The position numbers and the translations under genes are program-made. A DNA stretch of 64,000 nt from Erythrobacter sp. (GTDB lineage: Bacteria > Pseudomonadota > Alphaproteobacteria > Sphingomonadales > Sphingomonadaceae), in assembly GCA_025698865.1 (NCBI GenBank), contig JAILWQ010000001.1, positions 124,001 through 188,000 on the forward strand, read 5' to 3'. A model generated the notes under the pieces. It was not told where the DNA came from and searched no databases. It worked only from the letters and a program-made list of their open reading frames with translations. The stretch's first letter is position 1; each line of letters begins with the position of its first letter. Shown piece after piece: positions 1-9,405 of this stretch.

Positions 1-1314
1 GGTCGGGAAATCGTCGCATTCGAATTGCAGCGCCGAGATGTTCACCGCCACGCCGATCTCGTCAGGCCAGCCGCACGCATCCCGGCACACCTGAGCGAGC
101 GCCCATTCACCGAGCGGCTTGATCATGTCGATGTCCTCGGCGACCGGAATGAACTCCGCCGGGGATATGGTTCCGCGCTCGGGATGATCCCACCGCATCA
201 ACGCCTCGAAGCACGCGACCTCGCGCGTTCCGGCGGAGACGATCGGCTGGTAGTGCATGGCGAGCTGGTTCGTATCGAGGACGCCGCGCAAATCCTCTTC
301 GATCTGCCGCCGACGCTTGGCGCCTTCCTTCATCTCGCTCGAATAGAAACGATACTGACCCCTGCCCTCGCCCTTGGCGGCGTAGAGGGCAAGGTCGGCC
401 GCCTTCACCACTGCGTCAGGTTCCATCCCGTCATAAGGGGCGATCGCCACTCCGATCGAGACACCGATCACCAGCCGCGATCCGTTGATCGGATAGGGTT
501 GCGAGATCATCTGGATGAGGCGCTGGCTCAATTCGCCGAGAACGCCGCGATCATCGACGTCGGGCAGGATGATGTTGAACTCGTCGCCGCCGGGCCGTCC
601 CACCTCGCCGCGATTGCCGACGATCTTGGTGATGCGTGCGGCAACCTGCTTGAGCAATTCGTCGCCGACCGGGTGGCCATAGGTGTCGTTGACCTGCTTG
701 AAGCGATCGAGATCGAGCATCGCATAGGCGCAGGACCGCCTGGAACTGCGATAGCTCGCGAGGATGTTCGCGAGCGACATGTCCATCCGCCGCCGGTTCG
801 CGAGGCCGGTCAGATCGTCATGCTGCGCCAGACGCTCCGTATTGCGTTCACGGTCGCGACTTTCGGTAATGTCGCGCGCGCTGCCCCGGTAACCCTGGAA
901 TTCGCCATGCGCGTCGAACAGGGCCTTGCCGGCGATCTCCCACAGCAGGACCTTCCCGTCGTGGCTGACATTAACCGGGAGAGGGTTGATCGTGTTGCGC
1001 GCGCCGAGCAGGAAGGCCAGCGGTCGCTGCGACCTGTCCTCTGCCGCCTCGGCCTCCGTTGCGAAAAGGGAACCGAACGGCTGGCCGATCAGGTCATGCT
1101 CCGCCCAGCCATATCTGCGGTACACCGTGTCGGAGAGGTAGGAGAGCCTGTTCTCCGCATCGGTCGCCCAGAACCACCCCTGCCCGGACGCTTCGTAACT
1201 ATCAAGCAGCTCTAGTCGCCGGCGGTCGTCGAAACCCCGTCTGGATACCGCAAAACCCGGCCCGTCCCTGTCGGCGAAACCGGTTCCGCGGGACAATAAC
1301 CGGATAAACGACAC
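1..1314 (-). CDS. PAS-GGDEF-EAL c-di-GMP signalling protein (C-terminus beyond window)
   Basis: This is a bifunctional-type cyclic-di-GMP enzyme that is cut by the left edge of the window. Read on the minus strand it has a PAS domain (about residues 40-140, ending near DITESRDRE), a GGDEF domain with an intact GGDEF motif at about residue 242 (bases 577-591), and the start of an EAL domain with the motifs FEALMRW and VAVNISALQF. No RxxD inhibitory site lies five residues before GGDEF. The reading frame stays open further upstream. I chose GTG at 1312-1314 because GGGGAG lies nine bases before it. The protein is probably cytosolic, since I see no membrane segment in the visible part. The intact GGDEF suggests cyclase activity. 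EAL activity cannot be judged because its catalytic residues lie outside the window. Confidence 0.85.
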   Translation of the reverse strand, partial: MSFIRLLSRGTGFADRDGPGFAVSRRGFDDRRRLELLDSYEASGQGWFWATDAENRLSYLSDTVYRRYGWAEHDLIGQPFGSLFATEAEAAEDRSQRPLAFLLGARNTINPLPVNVSHDGKVLLWEIAGKALFDAHGEFQGYRGSARDITESRDRERNTERLAQHDDLTGLANRRRMDMSLANILASYRSSRRSCAYAMLDLDRFKQVNDTYGHPVGDELLKQVAARITKIVGNRGEVGRPGGDEFNIILPDVDDRGVLGELSQRLIQMISQPYPINGSRLVIGVSIGVAIAPYDGMEPDAVVKAADLALYAAKGEGRGQYRFYSSEMKEGAKRRRQIEEDLRGVLDTNQLAMHYQPIVSAGTREVACFEALMRWDHPERGTISPAEFIPVAEDIDMIKPLGEWALAQVCRDACGWPDEIGVAVNISALQFECDDFPT

Positions 1315-1496
1315 TCTGGCTGGCTCCCCGCGATCATCGGGCGCGGCATTTCTTCTGCGACGCGATCCGCGCCCGGAATAGGCCGGAAAACTTGACGATT
1401 GCCTAACCGGCTGACCTCCTACCCCACGGGGCAGCTTGTCACCGCAGCATGTCCGCGCCATGATCGCAACGCGTTCGCGGCTTTCGGAGAAACGCC

Positions 1497-2816
1497 ATGC
1501 GACATATCGCGATTATCGGGTCCGGGCCGGCAGGCTATTACACTGCCGAAGCCGCGCAGAAGAAGTGGGGCGAGGAGGTCAGGGTCGATGTCTTCGACCG
1601 TCTGCCCGTCCCTTTCGGCCTGATCCGCAGCGGGGTGGCTCCGGACCACCAGTCAATCAAGGGCGTCTCGCGCCGTTACGAGCAGACCGCTCTCGGGGAC
1701 AGCGTGCGTCTGGTGGGCAATGTCGACATCGGGACCGATGTCTCGATCGCCGACCTTCAGGAGCTTTACGACGCAGTGGTCATCGCTACCGGAGCGCCGG
1801 AGGATCGCCCGATCAGCCTGCCCGGCGACAACCTTGGCAATGTCTTCGGCAGCGCGGCTTTCGTCGGATGGTACAATGGACATCCGAAATTCGCAGGGCT
1901 CGCGCCCGATCTCTCGGGCCGTCGGGCGGTCGTCATCGGCATGGGCAACGTGGCGCTCGACGTTGCGCGCATCCTGTCGAAGACACGCCGGGAGTTCGCC
2001 GGCTCCGACATCGTTCTCCACGCGCTCGATCTGCTCGATGACAGCGGGATCGAAACCGTATCGATCCTGGGCCGCCGGGGTCCGCATCAGATCATGATGA
2101 CGCCAAAGGAACTGGGCGAGCTGGTGCAGCTCGAGCGCGCTGCCCCCCAAGTCGATCCCGGCGATCTTCCGCCAGTGGAAGATGACGCCCTGCTCGAACC
2201 CGGACTGCGGAAATCGGTCAATCTGCTGCGCGACTTCGCGGCCATCCCGCAAGGTGTGCGTGACGAGAAAAGCATTACGATCGCGTTCGAATTCTTCGCC
2301 AGCCCCCTCCGCTTCATCGGCGAGGGTGGCAAGGTGACGGGCGTCGAGGTGGAACGCACTAGCATCGAGGCGGGTCGGGCGGTCGGCACGGGAGAGACCC
2401 GCATCGTTCCGGCCGACCTCGTCGTCACCTGCATCGGTTATCGATCCTCGCCGATCGAAGGCGTGCCGTTCGACGAACGGGCCGGCAAGTTCGCCAATGA
2501 CGAGGGGCGCATCCTGCCCGGCCTCTACTGCGTCGGATGGGCGAGGCGTGGTCCTTCGGGGACGATCGGCACCAACCGGCCGGACGGCTTCGCGATCGTC
2601 GACCTGATTGCCGGGGACATCGGTCCCGGCACGGGAAAACGGGGCCGTGAAGGCTTCGACGAACTGGCTAAGGACCGAGCGCTCGATATCGTCACTTTCC
2701 GCGACTGGCAGAAAATCGAGGCAGCGGAGGTCGCCGCGGCCCGAGACGGTTCGCCGCGCGAAAAGTTCATCGATATCGACAGCATGATCGCCGCGCGCGA
2801 CAGCTCGGAAAATTGA
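1497..2816 (+). CDS. Ferredoxin--NADP(+) reductase, adrenodoxin-reductase type (FprA-like)
   Basis: This is an FAD-dependent NADPH:ferredoxin oxidoreductase of the adrenodoxin reductase/FprA family, 439 residues. It moves electrons between NADPH and ferredoxins, which in turn feed P450s or Fe-S biogenesis. The N-terminus carries the dinucleotide motif GSGPAGYYTA at residues 8-17, then VPFGLIRSGVAPDH, which is typical of this family. The second nucleotide-binding site is GMGNVALDVARIL near residue 150. The C-terminal GWARRGPSGTIGTNRPDG matches the family's FAD/NADP-proximal signature. Length fits the family (about 440-460). It stands alone: the gene before it is on the other strand, and the PHA synthase gene starts 54 bases after it with its own ribosome-binding site. 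Confidence 0.9.
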   Translation: MRHIAIIGSGPAGYYTAEAAQKKWGEEVRVDVFDRLPVPFGLIRSGVAPDHQSIKGVSRRYEQTALGDSVRLVGNVDIGTDVSIADLQELYDAVVIATGAPEDRPISLPGDNLGNVFGSAAFVGWYNGHPKFAGLAPDLSGRRAVVIGMGNVALDVARILSKTRREFAGSDIVLHALDLLDDSGIETVSILGRRGPHQIMMTPKELGELVQLERAAPQVDPGDLPPVEDDALLEPGLRKSVNLLRDFAAIPQGVRDEKSITIAFEFFASPLRFIGEGGKVTGVEVERTSIEAGRAVGTGETRIVPADLVVTCIGYRSSPIEGVPFDERAGKFANDEGRILPGLYCVGWARRGPSGTIGTNRPDGFAIVDLIAGDIGPGTGKRGREGFDELAKDRALDIVTFRDWQKIEAAEVAAARDGSPREKFIDIDSMIAARDSSEN

Positions 2817-2870
2817 TCGCGTACGGCACAAAGCCGGCGGATGTTCACAAACAGGAGGAGAGGCCTGCCG

Positions 2871-4559
2871 ATGACAAAGCTACAAGACGAAGCCGCCCAG
2901 CACACCAGCGCTCTCGGCCCCCTCGTGGGCCTGACGCGCGAGGACATCTTCGGCGCCGTGGCCGTGATGTTGCGAGAGAGTGCGTCCGACCCGCAGCGCA
3001 TGATGAAGCACGGTCAGGCGCTGGGCATGGACATGGTCCGGATCATGACCGGCAAGAGCGAGATTGCTCCCGATTCCAGGGACAAGCGGTTTCAGGATCC
3101 GGCTTGGCAGTTCAATCCGTTCATGCGCGCCGGGATGCAGTATTACCTCGCCGTGCAGAAGGGCGCGCGCCAGTGGATCGAGGAGCTGGAGCTCGACGAA
3201 CTGGAAAAGGACCGCGCCCGCTTCGTCTCCAACATGATCGTCGACGCGCTTGCCCCGACCAACACGCTCGCCGGCAACCCATCGGCGCAGAAAATGGCGA
3301 TCACCAGCGGCGGCCTTTCGCTGATGAAGGGCCTCAGAAACGCCTATGACGACATGGTCCACAACAAGGGCATGGTCAGCCAGGTGGACAAAAAACCGTT
3401 CAAACTGGGCGAAAACGTGGCCACCAGCGCAGGTTCGGTGGTCCTGCGCACCGAAATGATGGAACTGATCCAGTACGCGCCGTCGACCGACGAGGTCTTC
3501 GCGGTGCCCCAGCTGACCATCCCGCCGCAGATCAACAAGATGTACATCAACGATCTCTCGCCCGAAAAATCTGTGGTGAAGTACCAGGTCGATCACGGGA
3601 TCCAGACCTTCGTCATCAGCTGGAAGAATCCCACGCGGGAACAGGGCAGCTGGGACATGGCCGACTATGTCGGCTCGTGCCGCGAGGCGATGGAAGCGGT
3701 CGCGAAGATCACCGGTTCGAAGAAGGTCAACGTCTCGGCCGGATGTTCGGGCGGGCAGACCGCCGCGATGCTGGCGAGCAAGATGGCTGCCGACGAGGAC
3801 TCGCTGCTGGGCGCGCTCACTCTGATGGTCTGCGTGCTGCATCCCAAGCAGAACGATATCGAAGCGGGGCCGCTCATTTCCAGCAACGGCCTGCAGCTCG
3901 CCCGCCGCCGCGCCGAACAGAAAGGCGTGATCAAAGGCGACGATCTGGCGCGCGGCTTCGCTTGGCTGCGCCCGAACGACCTGATCTGGAACTACGTGAT
4001 CAACAATTACCTGCTCGGACAGGACCCGCCGGCCTTCGACGTGCTGTTCTGAAACGCCGACGCGACCAATCTCTCGGCCAGCCTGATGGGCGATTTCCTG
4101 ACGATCTACGAGACGCTGGCCTTCACCCGGAAGGGCGAGGTCGAAATGGTCGATCACGGGATCGATCTTTCCAAGGTAATCAGCGACCTGTTCATCCTCG
4201 GCGGGGTCACCGATCACATCACGCCGTGGAAGGCGACCTATCGCTCGACCCAGCTCTTCGGATCGGACAGCGTGACCTACGTGCTTTCCCAGTCGGGTCA
4301 CATGCAGGCGATCCTGAATCCGCCCGGCAACCCCAAGGCGAAATATTATGTCCAGGCGGACGGCGAGGCTCCCCTGCCCCCGACGGCCGAAGAATGGCTC
4401 AAAGGTACCGAGGAAGTGGCGGGAAGCTGGTGGCCGCTCTGGATCAGCTGGGTCCAGCAACGCTCGGGCAAGAAGAAGAAAGCGCCGGCGAAACTGGGCA
4501 GCAAGGATTTCGCCCCGCTGGACCCGGCGCCCGGTCGCTACGTTATGGAACCTTGCTGA
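2871..4559 (+). pseudogene. phaC: Class II poly(3-hydroxyalkanoate) synthase, interrupted by an in-frame UGA
   Basis: PhaC polymerises (R)-3-hydroxyacyl-CoA into storage polyester. Read through, the frame encodes 562 residues, the usual length of Pseudomonas PhaC1/PhaC2. It carries the lipase-like box AGCSGG with nucleophile Cys292, catalytic Asp448 in TDHITPW and His477 in SGHMQAILNPP. FAWLRPNDLIWNY and NNYLLGQDPPAFD resemble class II (medium-chain) synthases. Codon 394, where the family has the near-invariant Trp of the FxWN motif, is TGA (4050-4052), so normal termination would remove Asp448 and His477 and inactivate the enzyme. The frame resumes without any other defect. I chose ATG 2871 over the upstream ATG 2841 because AGGAGGAGAGG precedes it. 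The cause may be a recent nonsense mutation, a base-call error or readthrough. phaZ follows 20 bases later. Confidence 0.85.
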
Positions 4560-4579
4560 GACAGCCCGAGGAAACCGCG

Positions 4580-5440
4580 ATGACTGCAACGAAGGACGAA
4601 CCGATGACCGCTACGGTCGAGATGATCGAGGCCGGGGGCCGGACGCTTCGCGTCGCCCACTGGCGGCTGAACGAGCCTTCCGACCACCCGCCCATCCTGT
4701 TCTTCAACGGCATCGGCGCGAATATCGAGGCGGTCGCGCCGCTCGCCGAACAACTGACCGAGCGCGGTTTCGTGATGTTCGACATGCCGGGCACCGGGGA
4801 GAGCCCCGAGCCCACCGTGCCCTACAACACGTTCACCATGGCATGGACCGCGGCGCAGGTGCTCGATACGCTCGGCATCGACGTGGTGGACGTAATGGGC
4901 GTGAGCTGGGGCGGTGCGATGGCGCAGCATTTCGCGCTTCAGCATTCCGGACGCACGCGGCGGCTCGTCCTGGCGGCGACGACGGCGGGAATGCTGATGA
5001 TCCCCGGCAAGCCGGCGGCGCTGTCGAAGATGGTCAATCCGCGGCGTTACATCGATCCCGCATTCATGAACGAGCATTTCATGACGCTCTATGGCGGGAT
5101 GACCAGGCGCCCCGGCAGCAAGTCCGACCATATCGGGCGCCTCAAGCCGCCGACGCCGCGCGGATATTTCTATCAGCTGATTGCCATGCTCGGCTGGACC
5201 AGCCTGCCCGCACTGCCGTTCATGAACAAGGAGGTCCTGATCATGATGGGCGGAGCCGACCAGATCGTCCCGGTGATCAACGGCCGCATCCTGAACGCCG
5301 CGATCCGCAATTCACGGCTCGAGATCTTCGAGGACGGGGGCCATCTGTTCCTGCTGACCCATGCCGACGAAAGCGTCGCGATGCTGCGCGAGTTTCTCGA
5401 CGCATCGGAAACGCAGGCGGAGCTGGCACGGGCAGCCTGA
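4580..5440 (+). CDS. phaZ: Intracellular poly(3-hydroxyalkanoate) depolymerase, Pseudomonas PhaZ type
   Basis: This is an alpha/beta-hydrolase of 286 residues that matches the intracellular medium-chain-length PHA depolymerase family (about 283 residues in Pseudomonas). It would release 3-hydroxy acids from storage granules. The oxyanion region is FFNGIGANIE, the nucleophile elbow is GVSWGGAMAQ, the acid lies in MMGGADQIVPVI and the catalytic His in EDGGHLFLLTH. It starts 20 bases after the PHA synthase stop and is almost certainly in the same transcript, reproducing the phaC1-phaZ order of pseudomonads. An alternative start is the ATG at 4604, which would drop eight residues. The gene appears intact even though the neighbouring synthase is interrupted. 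Confidence 0.85.
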   Translation: MTATKDEPMTATVEMIEAGGRTLRVAHWRLNEPSDHPPILFFNGIGANIEAVAPLAEQLTERGFVMFDMPGTGESPEPTVPYNTFTMAWTAAQVLDTLGIDVVDVMGVSWGGAMAQHFALQHSGRTRRLVLAATTAGMLMIPGKPAALSKMVNPRRYIDPAFMNEHFMTLYGGMTRRPGSKSDHIGRLKPPTPRGYFYQLIAMLGWTSLPALPFMNKEVLIMMGGADQIVPVINGRILNAAIRNSRLEIFEDGGHLFLLTHADESVAMLREFLDASETQAELARAA

Positions 5441-5520
5441 TCGAGCCGCGCGGACCTTGTATTACCATGGCTCTGAGAGGCGGAGCGCCCCCCGTTTGGT
5501 CTTAGCGAGGGAGTAGTTCG

Positions 5521-6648
5521 CTACACCCGCATCGGCATCAGGACATAGAGCGCCGGCGAGTTCTCGTCCTTGCGGATCAGCGTCGGCGCCCCGGCATCGG
5601 CTAGGTGCAGTTCGACCGTGTCGCTGTCGATCTGGCTCAGGATGTCCTTGAGATAACCCGCGTTGAACCCGATCTCGAACCCGTCGGCGCTGTATTCCGC
5701 CGCCAGCTCTTCCGCCGCCGTGCCGTTGTCGGGGCTCGTAACGGTGAGCGTGACCTTGTCGTTTTCAAGGCCCATCTTCACCGCGCGCGTCTTCTCCGTG
5801 GCGATGGTCGCCACCCGGTCGACACCGGCGAAGAAGCTCTTGGGATCGAGCTTGAGCAGCTTGTCGTTCCCGGTCGGGATGACCCGGCTGTAATCGGGGA
5901 AGGTGCCGTCGATCAGCTTGCTGGTCAGGACCACCCCGCCCTCGCCACCAAGAGTGAAGCGGATCTTGCTAGCGGACAGGTCGACCTGGACGTTGCCGTC
6001 CATCGCCTCTTCCAGCAGTTTGCGCAGTTCGGCCACGGCCTTTCGCGGAACGATCACGTCCGGCATTCCGTCCGCACCTTCCGGGCGCGGCAGGGTGAAG
6101 CGCGCGAGGCGATGCCCGTCTGTCGCAGCGGCCTTCAGCACGGGCTGATCCTCGTCCGAGACATGGAGGAAGATGCCGTTCAGATAATACCGGGTTTCCT
6201 CGGTCGAGATCGCGAACCGCGTACGATCGATCAGTTCGGCAAGCGTCTTTGCCGGAAGCTCGAAACTGGTCGGCAGGTCGCCTTCCACGATTACGGGAAA
6301 GTCGTCGCGCGGCAGGGTCGGCAGCTTGAAGCGCGCGCGGCCCGCCTTGATCTCCATGCGGTTCTCGGCGGTCTCGAGGCTGACCTGGCTGCCGTCGGGC
6401 AGCTTGCGGGCGATGTCGAAGAGGAGATGCGCCGAGACCGTGACCGCGCCCGCATCCTCGACGCTGGCGGCACTCATGTGTTCGACCACCTGCAGGTCGA
6501 GATCGGTCGCCATGACCTTGAGATCGCCGTCCCCGCTCGCCTCGATCAGCACGTTGGACAGGATCGGGATGGTGTTGCGCCGCTCCACGACCGACTGCAC
6601 ATGGCTGAGACAGCGGAGCAGGGTCGCGCGTTCGATGGTGGCCTTCAT
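5521..6648 (-). CDS. dnaN: DNA polymerase III beta sliding clamp
   Basis: This is the ring-shaped processivity clamp of the replicative polymerase, 375 residues. It starts MKATIERATLLRCLSHVQSV and ends in YVLMPMRV, the typical clamp C-terminus that forms part of the partner-binding pocket. Three tandem clamp folds of about 125 residues are expected, and the length fits. The gene is monocistronic here: it is followed after 80 bases by the convergent phaZ, and fabG lies 158 bases upstream. It is not next to dnaA or recF within this window. A promoter-like TTGCCC-16-TAAGGT lies 70 bases upstream of the start. Confidence 0.97.
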   Translation of the reverse strand: MKATIERATLLRCLSHVQSVVERRNTIPILSNVLIEASGDGDLKVMATDLDLQVVEHMSAASVEDAGAVTVSAHLLFDIARKLPDGSQVSLETAENRMEIKAGRARFKLPTLPRDDFPVIVEGDLPTSFELPAKTLAELIDRTRFAISTEETRYYLNGIFLHVSDEDQPVLKAAATDGHRLARFTLPRPEGADGMPDVIVPRKAVAELRKLLEEAMDGNVQVDLSASKIRFTLGGEGGVVLTSKLIDGTFPDYSRVIPTGNDKLLKLDPKSFFAGVDRVATIATEKTRAVKMGLENDKVTLTVTSPDNGTAAEELAAEYSADGFEIGFNAGYLKDILSQIDSDTVELHLADAGAPTLIRKDENSPALYVLMPMRV

Positions 6649-6717
6649 GGTCCTTGTCGTCCCTCTAGGGCGCGCAGAGGGCCGGAATCGCCCACCAGCG
6701 CCGGATTTTCGGATCGG

Positions 6718-6745
6718 ACCTTAGCCGTGCTGCGAGAGCGGGCAA
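6718..6745 (-). promoter_or_regulatory. Candidate sigma-70-type promoter of dnaN
   Basis: On the minus strand TTGCCC (6740-6745) is followed after 16 bases by TAAGGT (6718-6723), 70 bases before the dnaN start codon. The -10 resembles the TAAGGG seen before atpI and rpsA. The call rests on pattern matching only. Confidence 0.4.
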
Positions 6746-6806
6746 GGTTCCGGCGGAAGGTGGGCGGATTCCTTGGGGATAAGAATCGCGCAAATCGCGC
6801 GGGCGA

Positions 6807-7559
6807 TCAGCTCAGCATCGCCATCCCGCCGTTCACGTGCAGAGTCTGCCCGGTGACATAGGCCGCCTCATCGCTGGCGAGGAAGGCGACCGCCGTGCCG
6901 ATCTCGTCGCCCTCGCCCATCCGGCCCATCGGAATGCGCGAATTGATCGCGTCCTTCTGCTTGTCGTCGAGCTTCTCGGTCATCGCGGTGCGGATGAAGC
7001 CGGGGGCGACGCAGTTCACGGTGATGTTCCGGCTGGCCAGTTCCTGCGCCAAGCTCTTGCTCATTCCGGTGAGGCCGGCCTTGGCCGCGGTGTAGTTCAT
7101 CTGGCCCGGATTGCCGGTCGCGCCGACGACGCTGGTGATCGAGACGATCCGCCCGCCCCGCGCCTTCATCATCGTGCGCGCGGCGGCGCGCATGAGGCGG
7201 AAGCTCGCTTCCAGATTGATCCGGATGACCTCGTCCCATTCCTCGTCCTTCATCCGCATGGCGAGATTGTCGCGCGTGATGCCGGCATTGTTGACGAGGA
7301 TGTCCATGCCGCCGAGCGTGTCGATCGTCGCCGGGATCAGTTCTTCGACCTGCGTCGTGTTCGACAGGTCGCAGGTGATCTCGACATGGTCGTGGCCGAA
7401 TTCGGAATTGAGCTCGTCGCGAAAGGCGCGCAGTTTGTCGGCATTCGATCCCGACAGCGCCAGCCGCGCGCCCTGCGATGCGAGCGCGCGGGCGATCGAG
7501 GAGCCGATACCGCCGCTGGCGCCGGTGACGAGAGCGGTCTTTCCTTCGAGGCTGAACAT
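6807..7559 (-). CDS. fabG: 3-oxoacyl-[acyl-carrier-protein] reductase
   Basis: This is the NADPH-dependent reductase of the fatty-acid elongation cycle, converting 3-oxoacyl-ACP to 3-hydroxyacyl-ACP. It has 250 residues and is a classical short-chain dehydrogenase: cofactor motif TGASGGIG at residues 13-20, NNAG near residue 90, catalytic Ser in VSITSV and the YxxxK pair in NYTAAKAG. The C-terminus TGQTLHVNGGMAML is typical of FabG. Its start codon overlaps the fabD stop by one base (TGATG), so the two are translated together. In PHA-producing bacteria FabG-like enzymes can also touch 3-hydroxyacyl pools, but nothing here shows that. Confidence 0.95.
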   Translation of the reverse strand: MFSLEGKTALVTGASGGIGSSIARALASQGARLALSGSNADKLRAFRDELNSEFGHDHVEITCDLSNTTQVEELIPATIDTLGGMDILVNNAGITRDNLAMRMKDEEWDEVIRINLEASFRLMRAAARTMMKARGGRIVSITSVVGATGNPGQMNYTAAKAGLTGMSKSLAQELASRNITVNCVAPGFIRTAMTEKLDDKQKDAINSRIPMGRMGEGDEIGTAVAFLASDEAAYVTGQTLHVNGGMAMLS

Positions 7560-8497
7560 CAGGCGTTCCCCTTCGCAAAATTCTCGAGATCTTCCATGGT
7601 GACGAGGCTGACGGTCTGCGCCTCGCCGTCGATCCGGCCAACCATGGGCGAGAGCACCTTGCCGCCGATCTCGACGAAACGCTCGGCACCCGCCTCGCGC
7701 ATGGCCAGCACGCTTTCGCGCCAGCGGACCCGGCCGGTGATCTGGTCGACCAGCAGGTCCAGTTCCTCGTCCTTATCGGTGACCTTGGCGGCCGTGACGT
7801 TCGCGAAAAGCGGAACCGAAGGCGCGGCGGCCTCGGCATCGCCCAGCGCGTGTTTCATGCGCAGCGCCGCGGGCTGCATCAGCGAACAGTGGAACGGGGC
7901 GGATACGGGCAGCTTGATGCCGCGCTTGATCCCGTGCTCCCTCGCCATTTCGATGGCGCGGTCGATGGCTTCCATATGGCCGGAGATCACCACCTGCGTG
8001 GGGTCGTTGTCGTTGGCGACCTCGCACACCTGACCCTGCGCCGCGGCTTCGGCCAGCGCGCTCGCTTTCTCGATATCGGCACCGAGCAGCGCGGCCATCG
8101 CCCCTAGGCCGATGGGCACGGCGTCCTGCATGGCGATCCCGCGCAGGCGCAGCAGCTTCGCGGTCTGGGCGAGGCCGAACATGCCCGCGCCGCACAGTGC
8201 GCTGTATTCACCGAGCGAGTGGCCCGCCACGCAGCCGGCATTGTCCGCGAGCATAGCGCCGAATTCCTTTTCGAGGACGCGCAGGGTGGCGATCGAGTTG
8301 GCCATGATCGCGGGCTGGGCATTGCTGGTCAGCGTCAACTCGCTTTCCGGCCCTTCCCACATCACGCGGGACAGCTTCTGGTTCAGCGCATCGTCGACCT
8401 CGTCGAAGACCTCCTGCGCGTGCTTGCTGGCTTCGGCGAGGTCCTTGCCCATGCCGACCTTCTGGCTTCCCTGTCCCGGGAAGATGAACGCATTCAT
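7559..8497 (-). CDS. fabD: Malonyl-CoA:ACP transacylase
   Basis: This enzyme transfers malonyl from CoA to acyl carrier protein, the entry step for fatty-acid elongation. It has 312 residues, the usual FabD length. The visible motifs are the N-terminal FPGQGSQ (residues 5-11), the active-site GHSLGEYSALCGAG with the nucleophile Ser, and the catalytic His in SAPFHCSLM. AGGAGAGACAC precedes the ATG at 8497. It is the first gene of a fabD-fabG pair that reads away from the LD-carboxypeptidase gene 27 bases upstream, which is on the same strand and could lie in the same transcript. Confidence 0.95.
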   Translation of the reverse strand: MNAFIFPGQGSQKVGMGKDLAEASKHAQEVFDEVDDALNQKLSRVMWEGPESELTLTSNAQPAIMANSIATLRVLEKEFGAMLADNAGCVAGHSLGEYSALCGAGMFGLAQTAKLLRLRGIAMQDAVPIGLGAMAALLGADIEKASALAEAAAQGQVCEVANDNDPTQVVISGHMEAIDRAIEMAREHGIKRGIKLPVSAPFHCSLMQPAALRMKHALGDAEAAAPSVPLFANVTAAKVTDKDEELDLLVDQITGRVRWRESVLAMREAGAERFVEIGGKVLSPMVGRIDGEAQTVSLVTMEDLENFAKGNA

Positions 8498-8524
8498 GTG
8501 TCTCTCCTGTATCGCGGCTCGCGG

Positions 8525-9352
8525 TTAGGCGCGGGGTCCGCGCGCGGCAAGGCCGAAGGGGACGATCCTGTTGGCGGCGTCGTGCCCGATATCGGCCCGG
8601 CCAAGATAGGGAATGCCGCTGCGGGAGCTCCAGTCCTGCGCGATGGCCACCTCGTCGCTGCCGAAGGGACGGTTGTTTTCGGGCACGTCGCTGACCCGCC
8701 CCAGCCGGAGGCCGGCAATCCCGCCCAGATGCTGCGTCACGTGAAAGAACAGCCGGTCGACCGCATAGAGATGCTCGGCCACTTCCTCGACCATGACGAC
8801 ATGATCGGTCAGGTCGGGCGCGAATTCGGTGCCGACGAGCATCGCCAGCGTCATCAGGTTGAAGGCCGCCGCCGGGCGCGCGTCGAGATGCGGCTCCAGC
8901 CCTTCCGCGCCGCCCGTCAACCAGTCGAGCGCGCGCGCGATCGCCGCCTCTCCGCCATCATGCTTGATATCGCCGACCAGCGGCCCGTGCGCGACCCGCC
9001 CCACGCCGTGCCGATAGAGCGCGCCGAGCAGCGTCCCGGTGTCGGAGTAGCCGAGATAGCTTTTCGAACGCGCATGACCGTTCGCCCCGTCCAGAAAGCC
9101 GCGCGCGATGCGGTTGGAACCGTAGCCGCCCATCGCGAACCAGACCGCGTCCATCCCGGAATCGTTCGCGCAATCGAGCAAGGCGCCGAGCCGCGTCGCA
9201 TCGTCACCGGCGAAATGCCCGTCCTCGACGAAGCACTGTTCGTGGAAATGTAGCTCGACGTCCGGCCATCCGGCAGCGAGCGCCTGCACGGCTTCGGCGC
9301 GTTCCCGCTGCAAGGGCTTGCCCGGGGCACAGATCGCTATCCTGGTCGGCAT
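8525..9352 (-). CDS. LD-carboxypeptidase (peptidase family S66, LdcA-like)
   Basis: S66 peptidases remove the terminal D-Ala from murein tetrapeptides during cytoplasmic peptidoglycan recycling. The 275-residue protein has no signal peptide. It carries the family blocks AICAPGKPL at the N-terminus, AMGGYGSNRIARG, YLGYSDTGTL (candidate nucleophile Ser), VEEVAEHLYAVDRL (catalytic Glu) and IGHDAANRIVPFG (catalytic His). It is divergent from a MurC/Mpl-like ligase gene with only 53 bases between the start codons, so the two probably share a control region. That pairing supports a recycling role. Length is slightly short of the family average (about 300). Confidence 0.88.
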   Translation of the reverse strand: MPTRIAICAPGKPLQRERAEAVQALAAGWPDVELHFHEQCFVEDGHFAGDDATRLGALLDCANDSGMDAVWFAMGGYGSNRIARGFLDGANGHARSKSYLGYSDTGTLLGALYRHGVGRVAHGPLVGDIKHDGGEAAIARALDWLTGGAEGLEPHLDARPAAAFNLMTLAMLVGTEFAPDLTDHVVMVEEVAEHLYAVDRLFFHVTQHLGGIAGLRLGRVSDVPENNRPFGSDEVAIAQDWSSRSGIPYLGRADIGHDAANRIVPFGLAARGPRA

Positions 9353-9405
9353 GGCCCGACGCTAGCGCGCTTGCAGGCTCCGGCACAACGCAATACCGCG
9401 CGCCC

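Noticed and set aside
25-1215. A plus-strand frame of 396 codons at the left edge
   Set aside because: The minus strand carries PAS, GGDEF and EAL motifs in frame, and the plus frame is its shadow.
2880-4589. An uninterrupted minus-strand frame of 569 codons across phaC, which might suggest phaC is not the real gene
   Set aside because: The plus strand has the full PHA synthase motif set and the minus frame has none. The internal TGA in phaC is a point change, not evidence for the other strand.
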